Notes under the pieces: generated by a model | The model's input: the letters and a program-made list of their open reading frames with translations, nothing else | Told to the model about the DNA's origin: nothing | The model's database searches: none | NCBI GenBank assembly: GCA_030065055.1 | Contig: JASJDS010000030.1 | Coordinates: forward strand, 1-46,212 | Reading direction: 5' to 3' | DNA from: Calothrix sp. MO_192.B10 | GTDB taxonomy: Bacteria > Cyanobacteriota > Cyanobacteriia > Cyanobacteriales > Nostocaceae | DNA: 46,212 nucleotides | In this document: positions 7,749-16,571 of the stretch, one piece after another | Numbering within the stretch: position 1 is the first letter of the stretch | Layout of the letters: the number at the start of each line of letters is the position of its first letter | Program-made: the position numbers and the translations under genes

Positions 7749-9434
7749 TCAACCGCTTAAGAGTGCTTCGACGAACTCGTAACTAGAAAAAGGTCGCAAA
7801 TCTTCAATTCCTTCCCCAGCACCAATAAACCGGATAGGTAAACCGAGTTGTTGGACTACGGCTAAAGCGACTCCTCCCTTGGCAGTACTATCTAATTTAG
7901 TCAAGACAACACCACTGAGTTGAGCAGCTTGGGAAAATACCTCTGCTTGCCGCAAACCATTTTGTCCCAAAGTCGCATCTAATACCAGTAGTGATTCCAC
8001 CTTGGCATCAGGAGCTTTTTTATTGACTATCCGGCGGACTTTACTGAGTTCTTCCATCAAATTTTTCTTATTTTGTAACCGTCCGGCGGTATCGACCAAA
8101 AGTAATTCAGTATTTCTGGACTGAGCCGCAGAGATGGCATCAAATACTACTGCTGCGGGGTCAGTATTCTTGCCGGGATTGGCAATTACCTCCACTCCGC
8201 TTCTGGCTCCCCATACCTTGACTTGTTCTACGGCGGCAGCGCGGAAGGTATCGGCGGCTCCAATCAAACAGTTGTAACCTGATTTTTTGGCAAGGTGAGC
8301 TAATTTACCAATGGTAGTAGTTTTACCCGCACCATTCACCCCAGTCATCAACCAAATGTTTAAGGTTTCTTTGTCTGGTGCAATGGAGATTGAGGATGTT
8401 TCCAGGGGCTTATCTAACATATCCCGGAGAATTTGCTTTAAATAAGCGATCGCTTCTTCTGGTGGTAAAGCCTGTTCCTTTAACTTTTTCTGCAGGGCAT
8501 CAATAATATAATCTGTGGCTTCAACCCCCACATCTGCTTGCAGTAGTGCTGCTTCGATTTCGTCCACTGCGGCTTGATTCAGGGGTCCTTGACCAACAAT
8601 TGCCTTGAGTTGGTTAACGATGTTACGCCGGGTTTTATCTAAGCCTTGGCGCAGCCTCTTGAGCCAGTTAATTTCTTCAATGGAAATATCTTCCGGTCGC
8701 CTTCCTTGGGCTGCGAGAACTTCGGCTGACCACAGGAACCCATCATCAAAGGGAATTAGGGGAATTTCCTCACTTGTAGCATCAGTGCCAGTTTGTGTCT
8801 CCTCTGGCTCCTTTACTTCAATGGCACTGGCAATTAATCTTTCTTGCTTTGCTTCCTTCTCTGCTGCGGCTCTTTCGAGGAAGGATAGGTTTGCTGGTGC
8901 TGTGGGTTGGGGTAACTCGGAGGTTGACTCTATGGTGGATTCTGGAATTGCTGCTGGTTGATTTTCCGTGGTTTCTGCGGCTTCTGGGGCGATATTTTCC
9001 AAGGGAGCCGCTCCTTGAGCAATTGCAGGTTCTACAACGGGAACATCATCTGCTTCTGCTGTGGTTGCTTCGGTAACATTTGCAACTACCTCTGGGGGTT
9101 GTATAGTCCCTGTTTCTGGCTGGGTAGAAGAAATATGATCCGTAGATTTAGCTTCTATTTCCGGTATTGTTTCTGGTTCTGTGGCGACGGGGGGTGGCTC
9201 ACCAATTACAGTGTCTTCATCTGTAGGCTGAGGTTCTTGCTTTTCTTGGATATTTTTATAAGCTGCTTTGGCAAACGCTAACAAATCTGTTGCTACCTCT
9301 GGTGTAGTTTCCGTGGCTGGTGTTGCAGTTGATTCTGCTTGAGATTCACTTACACCAGGAGTTTCTTTCTCTTTTTCTGCAGATTTGCTCTCAGCAGCAT
9401 CTTTATTTTGACGATTGAACCAATTAAAAACCAT
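7749..9434 (-). CDS. ftsY: Signal recognition particle receptor FtsY
   Basis: FtsY is the membrane-associated SRP receptor GTPase that docks ribosome-SRP complexes at the translocon. I start it at 9434 (MVFNWFNRQN, 561 residues), matching the short amphipathic N-terminus of cyanobacterial FtsY. The longer frame from 9560 adds 42 unlikely residues that run into repeats. An acidic, Glu/Pro/Thr-rich A domain of about 230 residues precedes the helical N domain (LRQGLDKTRRNIVNQL). The GTPase G domain follows: G1 GVNGAGKTTT (365-374), DTFRAAA, G3 DTAGR (448-452), G4 TKLD (512-515), and a closing GAGEGIEDLRPF. It lies downstream of nusB and DUF502. Long antisense frames over the A domain come from its composition. 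Confidence 0.95.
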   Translation of the reverse strand: MVFNWFNRQNKDAAESKSAEKEKETPGVSESQAESTATPATETTPEVATDLLAFAKAAYKNIQEKQEPQPTDEDTVIGEPPPVATEPETIPEIEAKSTDHISSTQPETGTIQPPEVVANVTEATTAEADDVPVVEPAIAQGAAPLENIAPEAAETTENQPAAIPESTIESTSELPQPTAPANLSFLERAAAEKEAKQERLIASAIEVKEPEETQTGTDATSEEIPLIPFDDGFLWSAEVLAAQGRRPEDISIEEINWLKRLRQGLDKTRRNIVNQLKAIVGQGPLNQAAVDEIEAALLQADVGVEATDYIIDALQKKLKEQALPPEEAIAYLKQILRDMLDKPLETSSISIAPDKETLNIWLMTGVNGAGKTTTIGKLAHLAKKSGYNCLIGAADTFRAAAVEQVKVWGARSGVEVIANPGKNTDPAAVVFDAISAAQSRNTELLLVDTAGRLQNKKNLMEELSKVRRIVNKKAPDAKVESLLVLDATLGQNGLRQAEVFSQAAQLSGVVLTKLDSTAKGGVALAVVQQLGLPIRFIGAGEGIEDLRPFSSYEFVEALLSG

Positions 9435-9853
9435 TGCAGCTAAATTTATAAGTTGTTTTATCAGGAGTAGTGAAGTTATGAGTCGATCGCTTTCCTCAAG
9501 CTCTGACCGAGGGAGGGCGATTGCGGATCGAGGTAGTTGACAAACAGCAATCGGTATCAAGCCCCCAAATTCTCTAAAGTGGAGGTGGGTTTTTTCCCGT
9601 AACCCTTGCCCCTCGATTTATCGATGGGGAAACTGATATAGCACTACGTGCTAGGGAACTCTTAACAGGGAACTCTTAACAGCAGGCTGTCAAAAGGTTT
9701 CAGGATTTAGAAATGTCCGCGCCCCGTCAGGCGTAGTACTATAACTGTTAGCGCAGCACAAGAGTGAAGGAGGCTAACTGTTAGCGCAACTCCTCCGCAG
9801 GAGGCTAACTGTTAGCGCAGCTCCTCCGCAGGAGGCTAACTGATAACTGAATT
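9435..9853. repeat. Repeat-rich nusB/ftsY spacer, including three 31-bp tandem units
   Basis: GGAGGCTAACTGTTAGCGCA starts at 9769 and 9800, and GGAGGCTAACTGATAACTGA at 9831, an exact 31-bp period. Each full unit carries the inverted repeat GGAG.../...CTCC (AGGAGG versus CTCCTC). A 14-bp tandem AGGGAACTCTTAAC lies at 9653-9680, and a related copy occurs at about 26540. These repeats separate two genes usually close together, so if transcribed as an operon they are in the ftsY leader. Confidence 0.8.
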
Positions 9854-10483
9854 TTATGCCGTCTTTTGTTGTTCGGTTACCCGCCGCAAAACTCCGTTGA
9901 TAAAGCGATGACCATCTTCTCCACTGTAGCGTTTTGCTAATTCCACAGCCTCGTTAATTGCTACCCTGTCTGGAGTATTGAGAAACATCATTTCTGCTAC
10001 CGCAATTCGCAAAATATCGCGATCGATTTGGGCAAGACGGGTAACTTGCCAATCTACTAAAGCTGAGGCTATACATTCATCAATAATTGTTCGCTCTTCA
10101 TTGATAGTTCTGATAATTTCAATGGCATATTTACCCACTTCTTTATCTTGATTGGCTAATTGAATCAATTCGGGAAATTCCACCGCTGCACCCAATTGAT
10201 TAATAGCCGTTTGAGTATAGGTAATTGCCTCTTGCAACATACTTCTGGAAGTATTGATGTCTATGGCACGGGTTTGGCTGCTCAGGACGCGAGCATTACT
10301 GCGCTGTAGTTCAGCAGTGGCATTATCTAAGGTTTCTTGGACTTCCGATGTTAATGTTCTGACTGCTGCTAGTACCAATTTTGGTAATTCAGTTTCGGTT
10401 AGTTTTGTGGGATTGGCAGGTAGTTGGGAAAGACTTAAAAGTGCCAATTCACGAGAGATTTGCCGGGGTTTACGGGGTTGCAT
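9854..10483 (-). CDS. nusB: Transcription antitermination factor NusB
   Basis: NusB binds boxA RNA with NusE (S10) and supports antitermination and maturation of rRNA transcripts. The 209 residues are longer than the roughly 140 of E. coli, as is normal for cyanobacteria, because of an inserted acidic/helical segment (about 35-105). The N-terminal [16 protein letters not shown] corresponds to the boxA-binding helix. The C-terminal all-helical core is recognisable: [43 protein letters not shown], then [12 protein letters not shown]. It lies between the DUF502 gene (232 bp upstream) and ftsY (419 bp downstream), an order common in cyanobacteria. Confidence 0.93.
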   Translation of the reverse strand: MQPRKPRQISRELALLSLSQLPANPTKLTETELPKLVLAAVRTLTSEVQETLDNATAELQRSNARVLSSQTRAIDINTSRSMLQEAITYTQTAINQLGAAVEFPELIQLANQDKEVGKYAIEIIRTINEERTIIDECIASALVDWQVTRLAQIDRDILRIAVAEMMFLNTPDRVAINEAVELAKRYSGEDGHRFINGVLRRVTEQQKTA

Positions 10484-10542
10484 AGGAAGGTGAATTTAAG
10501 GATGAGAGGATCGGGCTACGGTATAACTCTAGTAGTCTGTCA

Positions 10543-10580
10543 ATTTTGGATTTTGGATTTGAGATTTTGGATTTTGGATT
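10543..10580. repeat. Heptad-like ATTTTGG tandem repeat
   Basis: ATTTTGG repeats with one interruption (GAG) in the DUF502/nusB spacer. A related (ATTTTAG) array stands at 12739-12766. Both belong to the STRR class. Confidence 0.7.
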
Positions 10581-10715
10581 GATTCCACAGATAAATAATC
10601 CTAAAAGGGCGGTGATTAGCCCAATAATCCCATCGGCTGTCTTCCGTGGGAGTGAGTATTAATAGAGCCAGACACTGATATTAATGCATTTGGGGATGAA
10701 TTGGCAGAGGTAATT

Positions 10716-11489
10716 TTAAGTCTCTTCTATGGGCATTACTTGTCGCTTCGGTTCTAGGTTTGGTATTTCCATAGCGTGTTCTGGAGGAATTACTAGGGGA
10801 GAAGAAGAAGTGCTAGGGGCGACAATACCTCCAGAAACTACTATTTTTAAGGCTTCTTCGATGGACATGGATAAATTTACTACTTCATTCTCTGGTACCA
10901 CCGCATACCATCCAGTAGTTGGGTTAGGAGTGGTGGGAATAAAAATACTCAGCATTGAAGTAGACATTTTAGCTTCTATCTCAGGGCTAATTGAGCCAGT
11001 GACAAAGGCAATTGACCACATTCCGCGCCGGGGATATTCTAGCAAAACGACCCTACGAAACCGATTATCGGAGTCTTTTAATAATGTCTCTAATAATTGC
11101 TTCAAGGTTTTGTAAACCTGTCCGGCGAGGGGAATTGCCTGTAATATCCGTTCCCCTACATCCAGCAACCATCTACCTGCAATATTCCGAGCCATCAAAC
11201 CAATGACCAAAATACTCATTAGTGGTACCATCAATCCCACTAATAGGTTGAGTAGATTGACTAAAATTGGATGCATCCCATCAAAAGGATTGAGTTGCTT
11301 CGGGATTTGAGTGAGAAAGTTAATTGTCCAAATGGCAATGGTAGTTGTCAACCAAATTGTGGTTGCTAGGGGAATGACTACTAACAAGCCAGCAATTAGA
11401 TCGTTCTTTAAGTCTTGTTTCCAACGATTGATTAGCAAACCCCCATGATCTAGTTTTCGATGATTGGTACTTCTGTTATTGGTATTCAT
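10716..11489 (-). CDS. DUF502 family membrane protein
   Basis: The 257-residue protein of the DUF502 family is related to plant COV/LCV membrane proteins; its biochemical role is not established. After a polar N-terminus there are two transmembrane helices: one in LIAGLLVVIPLATTIWLT and one in LLNLLVGLMVPLMSILVIGLM. The conserved block follows: GERILQAIPLAGQVYKTLKQ, then a beta-rich domain with PRRGMWSIAFVTG and FIPTTPNPTTGWYAVVPE. The last 40 residues are Pro/Ser-rich and probably disordered. It heads the DUF502-nusB-ftsY set on the minus strand. Confidence 0.88.
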   Translation of the reverse strand: MNTNNRSTNHRKLDHGGLLINRWKQDLKNDLIAGLLVVIPLATTIWLTTTIAIWTINFLTQIPKQLNPFDGMHPILVNLLNLLVGLMVPLMSILVIGLMARNIAGRWLLDVGERILQAIPLAGQVYKTLKQLLETLLKDSDNRFRRVVLLEYPRRGMWSIAFVTGSISPEIEAKMSTSMLSIFIPTTPNPTTGWYAVVPENEVVNLSMSIEEALKIVVSGGIVAPSTSSSPLVIPPEHAMEIPNLEPKRQVMPIEET

Positions 11490-11862
11490 AGCAGCATATG
11501 CATCATTTGACGAAGCTAACTCCTAACTCCTCACTCCTCACTATTTTCAAATAGTTACCTATACCCACACAATAAACATAGTGAGAAGATGCCAGTTCTA
11601 CTCCATATATCAAGAAATTCCTCTTTTTAAGAGTTGTAAAGGATTGTTAAAAGTATTGTAGTGTATTACTCATACTATCGTGCCAAAAAACTGCTTACTA
11701 TGCTGTAAGCGGTCTAGAAATGCTATTGCTCGGCACTGCGATATTACTTATCGTCCTCATTTCACATAGCCTCCTGCGGGGGAACTGCCCTAACAGTCGC
11801 CACTAATCTGAGAAAGATGGGGCAATATAATGATTTTTATTTGAAGAAATGTAACGTGAACG
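11490..11862. other. 373-bp spacer upstream of the DUF502 gene
   Basis: No gene is seen. It carries an ACTCCT/ACTCCTC degenerate repeat near 11520-11543 and a CTCCTGCGGGGGAACTG small repeat near 11771. The inverted element CTGCTTACTATGCTGTAAGCGG lies at about 11691-11712. The DUF502 promoter is presumably in the left part. Confidence 0.5.
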
Positions 11863-12735
11863 TCAAGCTTCGCTGATCATAGCTGATGTTGGCTCATTTT
11901 CTGACAACTGGGAAACTGGCGGATGCTGAATTTCCCAAACTTTCAACAAAATCAGATACTCGTAAAATGCTTGTAATGTACACCAAGCCATGCCGGCTCG
12001 TCCATCCAGACAGCCACCCAAAATAAAATACATATAAAGGAAGCGTATCAGGGGTCTAGCTGGCAATCTTAAAGATAAGTCTTTGAGAGCGCGTCTTCTT
12101 TCCACTTCTGACTTCCCAAACAACAAGTTGCGCCAGTTAATTTTACCGTGTTTGATTTGCTTCAGAGTTTCCTTTGCTTCATCCGTAGAATAACGGTTAT
12201 GCTTTTCGATCCAACGGCTTAAGCCTTTGCTACAAGTGTAGTGAGGGTAAGTTGACTTTAAAAAGCCTGTATCGCCGTTACAAACTTCCCGTTCCGTATG
12301 ACCGTAATCTGTAAACCAAACCTTGCCGTGACGAAATAGACGTAATTGGTAACGGGGATACTGAGTGCTGTAGCGAATCCAATGATTCATAAATATGACT
12401 CGCTCGGCAACGTAATAACCAATGTAATCTGGATTCTGCATTGCTTGTTGGCATTCAGCAAATAACTCTGGTGTCATCCGCTCATCGGCTTCTAGAATAT
12501 ATACCCATTCATACTTAGGGGTAATGGATTCTAACATCCAGGTACGTTGTTTGCCGTGGCTTTCAAAGGGGTGTTGGACAACACGCACTGGGTAGGTACT
12601 GGCAATTTCCACAGTGCGATCGCTACTACATGAGTCTACAACTATTATGTCATCGGATAACATTGCTGACTCGATACAACCAGCAATATCTATTTCTTCG
12701 TTATAAGTAAGTATATAAATCGAAAACATAGTCAT
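11863..12735 (-). CDS. Family 2 glycosyltransferase (WaaE/KdtX-like)
   Basis: This cytoplasmic GT-A fold transferase is probably for polysaccharide or lipopolysaccharide; sugar and acceptor are unknown. The 290 residues open with FSIYILTYNEEIDIAGCIESA and IIVVDSCSSDRT, typical of the nucleotide-sugar site. The DxD equivalent is ILEADER. Next come the WaaE-type features RYQLRLFRHGKVWF and H.EREV. The C-terminal part has an amphipathic/hydrophobic segment (LIRFLYMYFILGGCLDGRAG) that could contact the membrane. It is the last gene of a minus-strand group with Hps-like genes, 280 bp after the HpsJ-like gene, which supports exopolysaccharide work. Confidence 0.85.
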   Translation of the reverse strand: MTMFSIYILTYNEEIDIAGCIESAMLSDDIIVVDSCSSDRTVEIASTYPVRVVQHPFESHGKQRTWMLESITPKYEWVYILEADERMTPELFAECQQAMQNPDYIGYYVAERVIFMNHWIRYSTQYPRYQLRLFRHGKVWFTDYGHTEREVCNGDTGFLKSTYPHYTCSKGLSRWIEKHNRYSTDEAKETLKQIKHGKINWRNLLFGKSEVERRRALKDLSLRLPARPLIRFLYMYFILGGCLDGRAGMAWCTLQAFYEYLILLKVWEIQHPPVSQLSENEPTSAMISEA

Positions 12736-12738
12736 ATA

Positions 12739-12766
12739 ATTTTAGATTTTAGATTTTAGATTTTGG
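12739..12766. repeat. STRR (ATTTTAG)x3 plus ATTTTGG
   Basis: Four heptads lie immediately upstream of the glycosyltransferase start codon, so its mRNA leader or promoter would include them. No Shine-Dalgarno is visible there. Confidence 0.8.
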
Positions 12767-12894
12767 ATAATAAATTGAGTATTTATTGCTGTAATTGATT
12801 AATATAAATAAATTGTTAGGCAATATTATGGGAGCGATAATTAACTCTCGAACGGTTGATTTATATGTGTAAATACCAAAAAAATAAATTATCA

Positions 12895-12962
12895 AGTAGG
12901 GGCACGGCATTAACAAAATTCCTCTATAATACTAAATATTGTTTTGGAATGCCGCGACCCTG
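12895..12962. repeat. Imperfect inverted repeat GGGGCACGGCATT ... AATGCCGCGACCC
   Basis: The arms are 13 bp with two mismatches around an AT-rich centre, in the spacer between the HpsJ-like and WaaE-like genes. It looks like a miniature dispersed element. No T tract follows. Confidence 0.55.
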
Positions 12963-13015
12963 GTATTATTAATTAGCTATTAATAATTTGTAGTTAAATA
13001 GCTGCAATTTATTGC

Positions 13016-13873
13016 TTAACGCATAGTAGCTTTACGCTTATTACTAGACGGATTATTCATGCCTCTTAAGCCACTCCAGCCAATAATGATATAGCCAACA
13101 GACAATAATAAACTGCTCAAACCAGTTCTTAATCCAGTTTTCCAGGCATCCTGCTTAGTACGTTGTTCTAGCCTCTCCTTGTTACTACGAATTTTGTTTA
13201 GCTCTAGATCCGCATTTCTTTGAGCAGTTGCCAGAGGATCGGTTTGTTGGTTAATTAGTTTGTCCAGTTCTTTGGGATTGGGATTTGCTTTAGCCTTTTT
13301 AAGTACATCTTTCACTGGTTGAGGTACTTGAGGACTTTCCAATGCTTGTTTATATTTTGCTTCATCTTTGAGTATTTCTGCTAATTGAGTTTTGGTTCTA
13401 GCTCGTAGTTGTTCTATTTGAGCTTTACCCCGTTCGCTACTCAATTGTTCTTTTGCCTGGGATAGTCGGTTTTTTAGCTGAGTTTCTGCTTGTTCCGCCT
13501 CCTGACTGATTTTTTCCACTCTGTCGGCACTGACTTGGCGTACATTATTCAAATGCAAAGGGAAAAACACCAAGAAGATTAATCCCAAGATGCTAGCAAA
13601 AATCAGGGATGGAAATCTCACATCTATCCCTTGTTTGGGTTCGCTATCATCTGTACTACCGATCCAATAACCAGTAAATAGCATACCTAAACCTACCATG
13701 GGTACAATTCCCCGATCGACTAATGCTGTTACTAAAGCAATTTGCCATCTGCTGTCAGTGGGTTGAAAAGGAAATATAAGAACAAAAACGTCGAGCAAGA
13801 AAGATAGCATCAGGACTATGCCAGCCACCGTCAGGGTTCGAGCAGCATTCACTGTAGTAAAACGATTAATCAT
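13016..13873 (-). CDS. HpsJ-like membrane protein with central coiled coil
   Basis: The 285-residue protein has transmembrane helices near 13-34, 50-68, 85-106 and 252-270. A long charged alpha-helical region (about 110-235), rich in Glu/Lys/Gln, is very likely a coiled coil. This architecture and the N-terminal NAARTLTVAGIVLMLSFLLDVFVL match the HpsJ family. HpsJ was named from the hormogonium polysaccharide system of Nostoc punctiforme, where such proteins affect extracellular polysaccharide and gliding. The neighbours, a pseudopilin and three kinds of glycosyltransferase, fit that role. Family assignment is from memory of the pattern and could be wrong in detail. Confidence 0.65.
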   Translation of the reverse strand: MINRFTTVNAARTLTVAGIVLMLSFLLDVFVLIFPFQPTDSRWQIALVTALVDRGIVPMVGLGMLFTGYWIGSTDDSEPKQGIDVRFPSLIFASILGLIFLVFFPLHLNNVRQVSADRVEKISQEAEQAETQLKNRLSQAKEQLSSERGKAQIEQLRARTKTQLAEILKDEAKYKQALESPQVPQPVKDVLKKAKANPNPKELDKLINQQTDPLATAQRNADLELNKIRSNKERLEQRTKQDAWKTGLRTGLSSLLLSVGYIIIGWSGLRGMNNPSSNKRKATMR

Positions 13874-14159
13874 AAGCTTTGTGATGTCAAATTGGAGTTA
13901 TTTTTCTTCTGTAAGTTACACAAATTTTCTCAAGAGTAACATTTAGTATATGGGGCGTTAATACACGTTAATACATTTGTTATGAATACCCAGGGGATTG
14001 ACTTCATCTTCAGGTACATTGCCTCAGAGTAGCGATATTCTATGCTTAATTAATCATGGTGATAATTGACACAGTATAAACTTGAGATTGTCGTCAAGAC
14101 AAGCAAAGGAGTGGGAAAATATTAAATCCGGAAAATTAAATTGTTAATTCCCAACAGAA

Positions 14160-14864
14160 CTAGCGAGATTCCCAAATTGGTAAGTCCTCTGGTCGATCGA
14201 CATCAGCTAAAGGTAGTAATTGCGCCTGTGATAAATTAAGCTGTTGGGCAATATCTATAGTTTGTTGCCATACCATTGCAGTTCCCCAGTCGATGTTAGC
14301 AAATAATTCTGGGATATACTGCTTTAAACCAATCAAGTAATAGCCACCATCGATCGCAGGACCAATTACCAGGTCATAACTATCCAGTTGCTGAAAGGCT
14401 GTTGTGAGAATATCAGCATTTACTCCCGGACAGTCAATCCCAATGAATACTATTCTTTGAGCCCCACCTTGTAATGCATCCAATAGCGATCGCGCCATGC
14501 GTTGTCCCAAGTCACCTGCTCCTTGGGATTGATAGAGCAAATCATCCCCTAACCAAGTTTGCATTAGTTGTAAATTACCATCTGCAAATCTAATTTCCAC
14601 TGATGTAGGGGTTATGGTTTGTAATTTTTTGACTTGGCTGAGGGTGTGTTCTGTCATCTGGCGTTGCAAATTGGCAGCACCTTCTGCACCCAAAGCAGTT
14701 ATGAGCCTGGTTTTGGTCTTCCCTGGCTCTGGATAACGAGTAAAAACGATTAAATGCTGTTTGTTTATTTGTGAACTATTCAGCAAATCAAACCCAATTA
14801 AAATTGACAAATAAGTAAGTCGGCACAAATAAACCTTACTATGTAACAGAATGTAAATAAGCAC
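14160..14864 (-). CDS. TIGR04282/DUF2064 family glycosyltransferase (arsenosugar-type)
   Basis: This is a GT-A-like nucleotidyl/glycosyl transferase of the DUF2064 family (TIGR04282), some members of which act in arsenosugar biosynthesis. Motifs: LIVFTRYPEPGKTKTRL near the N-terminus, then DLGQRMARSL, VFIGIDCPGV (the DxP-type metal site), DLVIGPAIDGGYYLIGL, and the closing DVDRPEDL. The frame starts at an ATG at 14864, but its first 25 or so residues look unlike the family. A TTG near 14786, just before NSSQINKQH, is a plausible true start. No arsM or arsS neighbour is present, and the gene interrupts a polysaccharide/pseudopilin cluster, so its substrate is open. Confidence 0.8.
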   Translation of the reverse strand: MLIYILLHSKVYLCRLTYLSILIGFDLLNSSQINKQHLIVFTRYPEPGKTKTRLITALGAEGAANLQRQMTEHTLSQVKKLQTITPTSVEIRFADGNLQLMQTWLGDDLLYQSQGAGDLGQRMARSLLDALQGGAQRIVFIGIDCPGVNADILTTAFQQLDSYDLVIGPAIDGGYYLIGLKQYIPELFANIDWGTAMVWQQTIDIAQQLNLSQAQLLPLADVDRPEDLPIWESR

Positions 14865-14947
14865 GAAACCCTTGTGATTGCTTCATTTCACTTCGTTACA
14901 TTCGCAATGACATACCTTGAATTTTTTACGCCGACTTACTTAATATT

Positions 14948-15505
14948 TTAATAGCAATATTTACCACTTTGAGATGTTTCTTGCTCCTTGGAAGTCCTGA
15001 TGGTTCCTAAAAGTGTGGAGACAAAAATACAACGTTTAGCTTTACCACCACCTTTACTAGAGATTGTGAAACGTCCTAGTTGACTGGTAGTTCCTAGATG
15101 GTCAAATCTCATTCTGTATACTCCATCTGATGGCTGGAAAGTTGTTTCCGCATCTATACGCACCGTGGTATCCAGATTATTCCAGTCAGCATTATTGGGG
15201 TTAATATTAGTAGCATGAACTGCCCATTGAACAATGTCATTTTGTTCGCGCAAACTGACTTGCCAGTCCAATTTTTGTAACTTTGCTTGGCTTTGAGCCT
15301 GACGCATTGCAAAGTAGATTTCATTCTGGGCACTCCTGAGGCGCGTAGTATTGGTAAAACCTAACCAACTTGGTGCAGCGATCGCGCTTAATATTCCCAA
15401 GGCCGCAGTCACTACTAATATCTCTAATAAGGTAAAACCATGAGTAGATGATTTATTAATATTCTTGAAATTATTTAGTTTAGTAGACATGGTAGATGTA
15501 ATCAT
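14948..15505 (-). CDS. GspH/FimT-type pseudopilin
   Basis: This is a type IV pilin-like protein. The leader ends in HG, followed by FTLLEILVVTAALGILSAIA, with cleavage expected between Gly23 and Phe24 and the conserved Glu at mature position 5 (Glu28). A single hydrophobic helix anchors it until assembly. The 140-residue C-terminal domain has the GspH look (Q.EI.FAMRQAQSQAKLQ, then beta strands). The final two cysteines (KRCIF and KYCY) could form the usual pilin disulphide. A prepilin peptidase would be needed and is not in this window. In Nostoc the Hps cluster contains such pseudopilins (HpsB-HpsD); this one may be an equivalent. An internal ATG (MSTKLNN, residue 6) is an alternative start. 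Confidence 0.85.
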   Translation of the reverse strand: MITSTMSTKLNNFKNINKSSTHGFTLLEILVVTAALGILSAIAAPSWLGFTNTTRLRSAQNEIYFAMRQAQSQAKLQKLDWQVSLREQNDIVQWAVHATNINPNNADWNNLDTTVRIDAETTFQPSDGVYRMRFDHLGTTSQLGRFTISSKGGGKAKRCIFVSTLLGTIRTSKEQETSQSGKYCY

Positions 15506-15590
15506 TCAGGGAATTGAAGCGTAACAATTATCTAGTTATAGATTTACTGATGATGTTGATCAATTTTATATGTAAATAAATGGTTATTTT

Positions 15591-16571
15591 TTAGGATGAT
15601 TTATTTTCTATTTCTTGAGAAAAATATCCATTCATCCAAAGATAAAAAGGACTGACCAAACTACTGATAAATAATTGCATTTCGCAATCAATAACCAAAT
15701 TAGTTTTTGCCCTTAAGTGATACTTCAAGAAATGAAAAATAATTTTACGCAAATCATTTATTGTATATACAATAGAAAATATTGGTCGTAACCAGGGCTT
15801 AACACTTACCATCCGAGTCACATAACGACTTAAACCAATTCCTTGAAAAAAAGGAATTAAATATTCCCTAGTTAAGCGCCATTGAGGAATTTGATGATAT
15901 ATCTCCATCTCCGGGTTATACCAAATTTCCCAACCAGAACGTTGAATATACCCAAGCATTTCTATATCTTCTCCTGTTAGCATATTCCCCGATACCCTCC
16001 CCGCTAAAATTGTTTTTTCAGGTACAGATTCAAGCCATGCTTGTTTATTAATAACTAGTCCAGCACTTGGGGGTAATACTTTTTTCTCGGCTTTATATAA
16101 CAGAGGTACATCGCCACGTTCTGTAATAGCTAAGAATGGAGTAATTCGAGCAAAATCTTTGGGAGGTTCTATTTCCCAAAGAGGATGAATTTGACTGCCA
16201 TAAGCTCCAACATTTGGATGATTTTGAGCAAATTTATAAGCAGCTAATACCCACATACAATTAGGATAATTATCATCATCTAGAAAACCAACAAATTTAC
16301 CATTAGCCTCCATAATTGCTCGTTTGCGAGCATATGCAGCTCCTTGCCTTGGTTCAAAAATATACTTTAATTTATACGGATATTGCCAAGTAGATTGATA
16401 ACTTTTGACAACAGAGGCAGTGCCATCATTACTATTATTATCTACAACGATAATTTCCCAATTAAAAAATTCTGTACCCTGTTGCTTCTGGAGCTTTTCT
16501 AATAATTTAGGCAAACGATGTTCGCCATTATAAGTAGGGATAGCTACAGTAAAATTAACTTTATTTTTCAT
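15591..16571 (-). CDS. HpsE-type family 2 glycosyltransferase
   Basis: This 326-residue GT-A transferase probably builds an extracellular polysaccharide. It shows FTVAIPTYNGEHRLPKLLEKL at the N-terminus, IIVVDNNSNDGT, EPRQGAAYARKRA, and the metal-binding DDD at 98-100 in GFLDDDN. The family-specific stretch is LPPSAGLVINKQAWLESVP, GEDIEMLGYIQRSGWEIWYNP and YHQIP. These features match the glycosyltransferase called HpsE in the hormogonium polysaccharide cluster. A paralogue lies at 32458-33459 with the same motif order. The gene is first in the minus-strand cluster and 85 bp upstream of the pseudopilin. It is visibly AT-rich compared with housekeeping genes. Confidence 0.82.
   Translation of the reverse strand: MKNKVNFTVAIPTYNGEHRLPKLLEKLQKQQGTEFFNWEIIVVDNNSNDGTASVVKSYQSTWQYPYKLKYIFEPRQGAAYARKRAIMEANGKFVGFLDDDNYPNCMWVLAAYKFAQNHPNVGAYGSQIHPLWEIEPPKDFARITPFLAITERGDVPLLYKAEKKVLPPSAGLVINKQAWLESVPEKTILAGRVSGNMLTGEDIEMLGYIQRSGWEIWYNPEMEIYHQIPQWRLTREYLIPFFQGIGLSRYVTRMVSVKPWLRPIFSIVYTINDLRKIIFHFLKYHLRAKTNLVIDCEMQLFISSLVSPFYLWMNGYFSQEIENKSS

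Noticed and set aside
8605-9281. Long plus-strand frames over the ftsY N-terminal region
   Set aside because: They are antisense to a strongly supported gene and arise from the Glu/Pro/Thr-rich A domain; they have no motifs.
7749-9560. Longer ftsY start at 9560
   Set aside because: The extra 42 residues overlap low-complexity spacer and lack similarity; MVFNWFNRQ at 9434 is the typical FtsY start.
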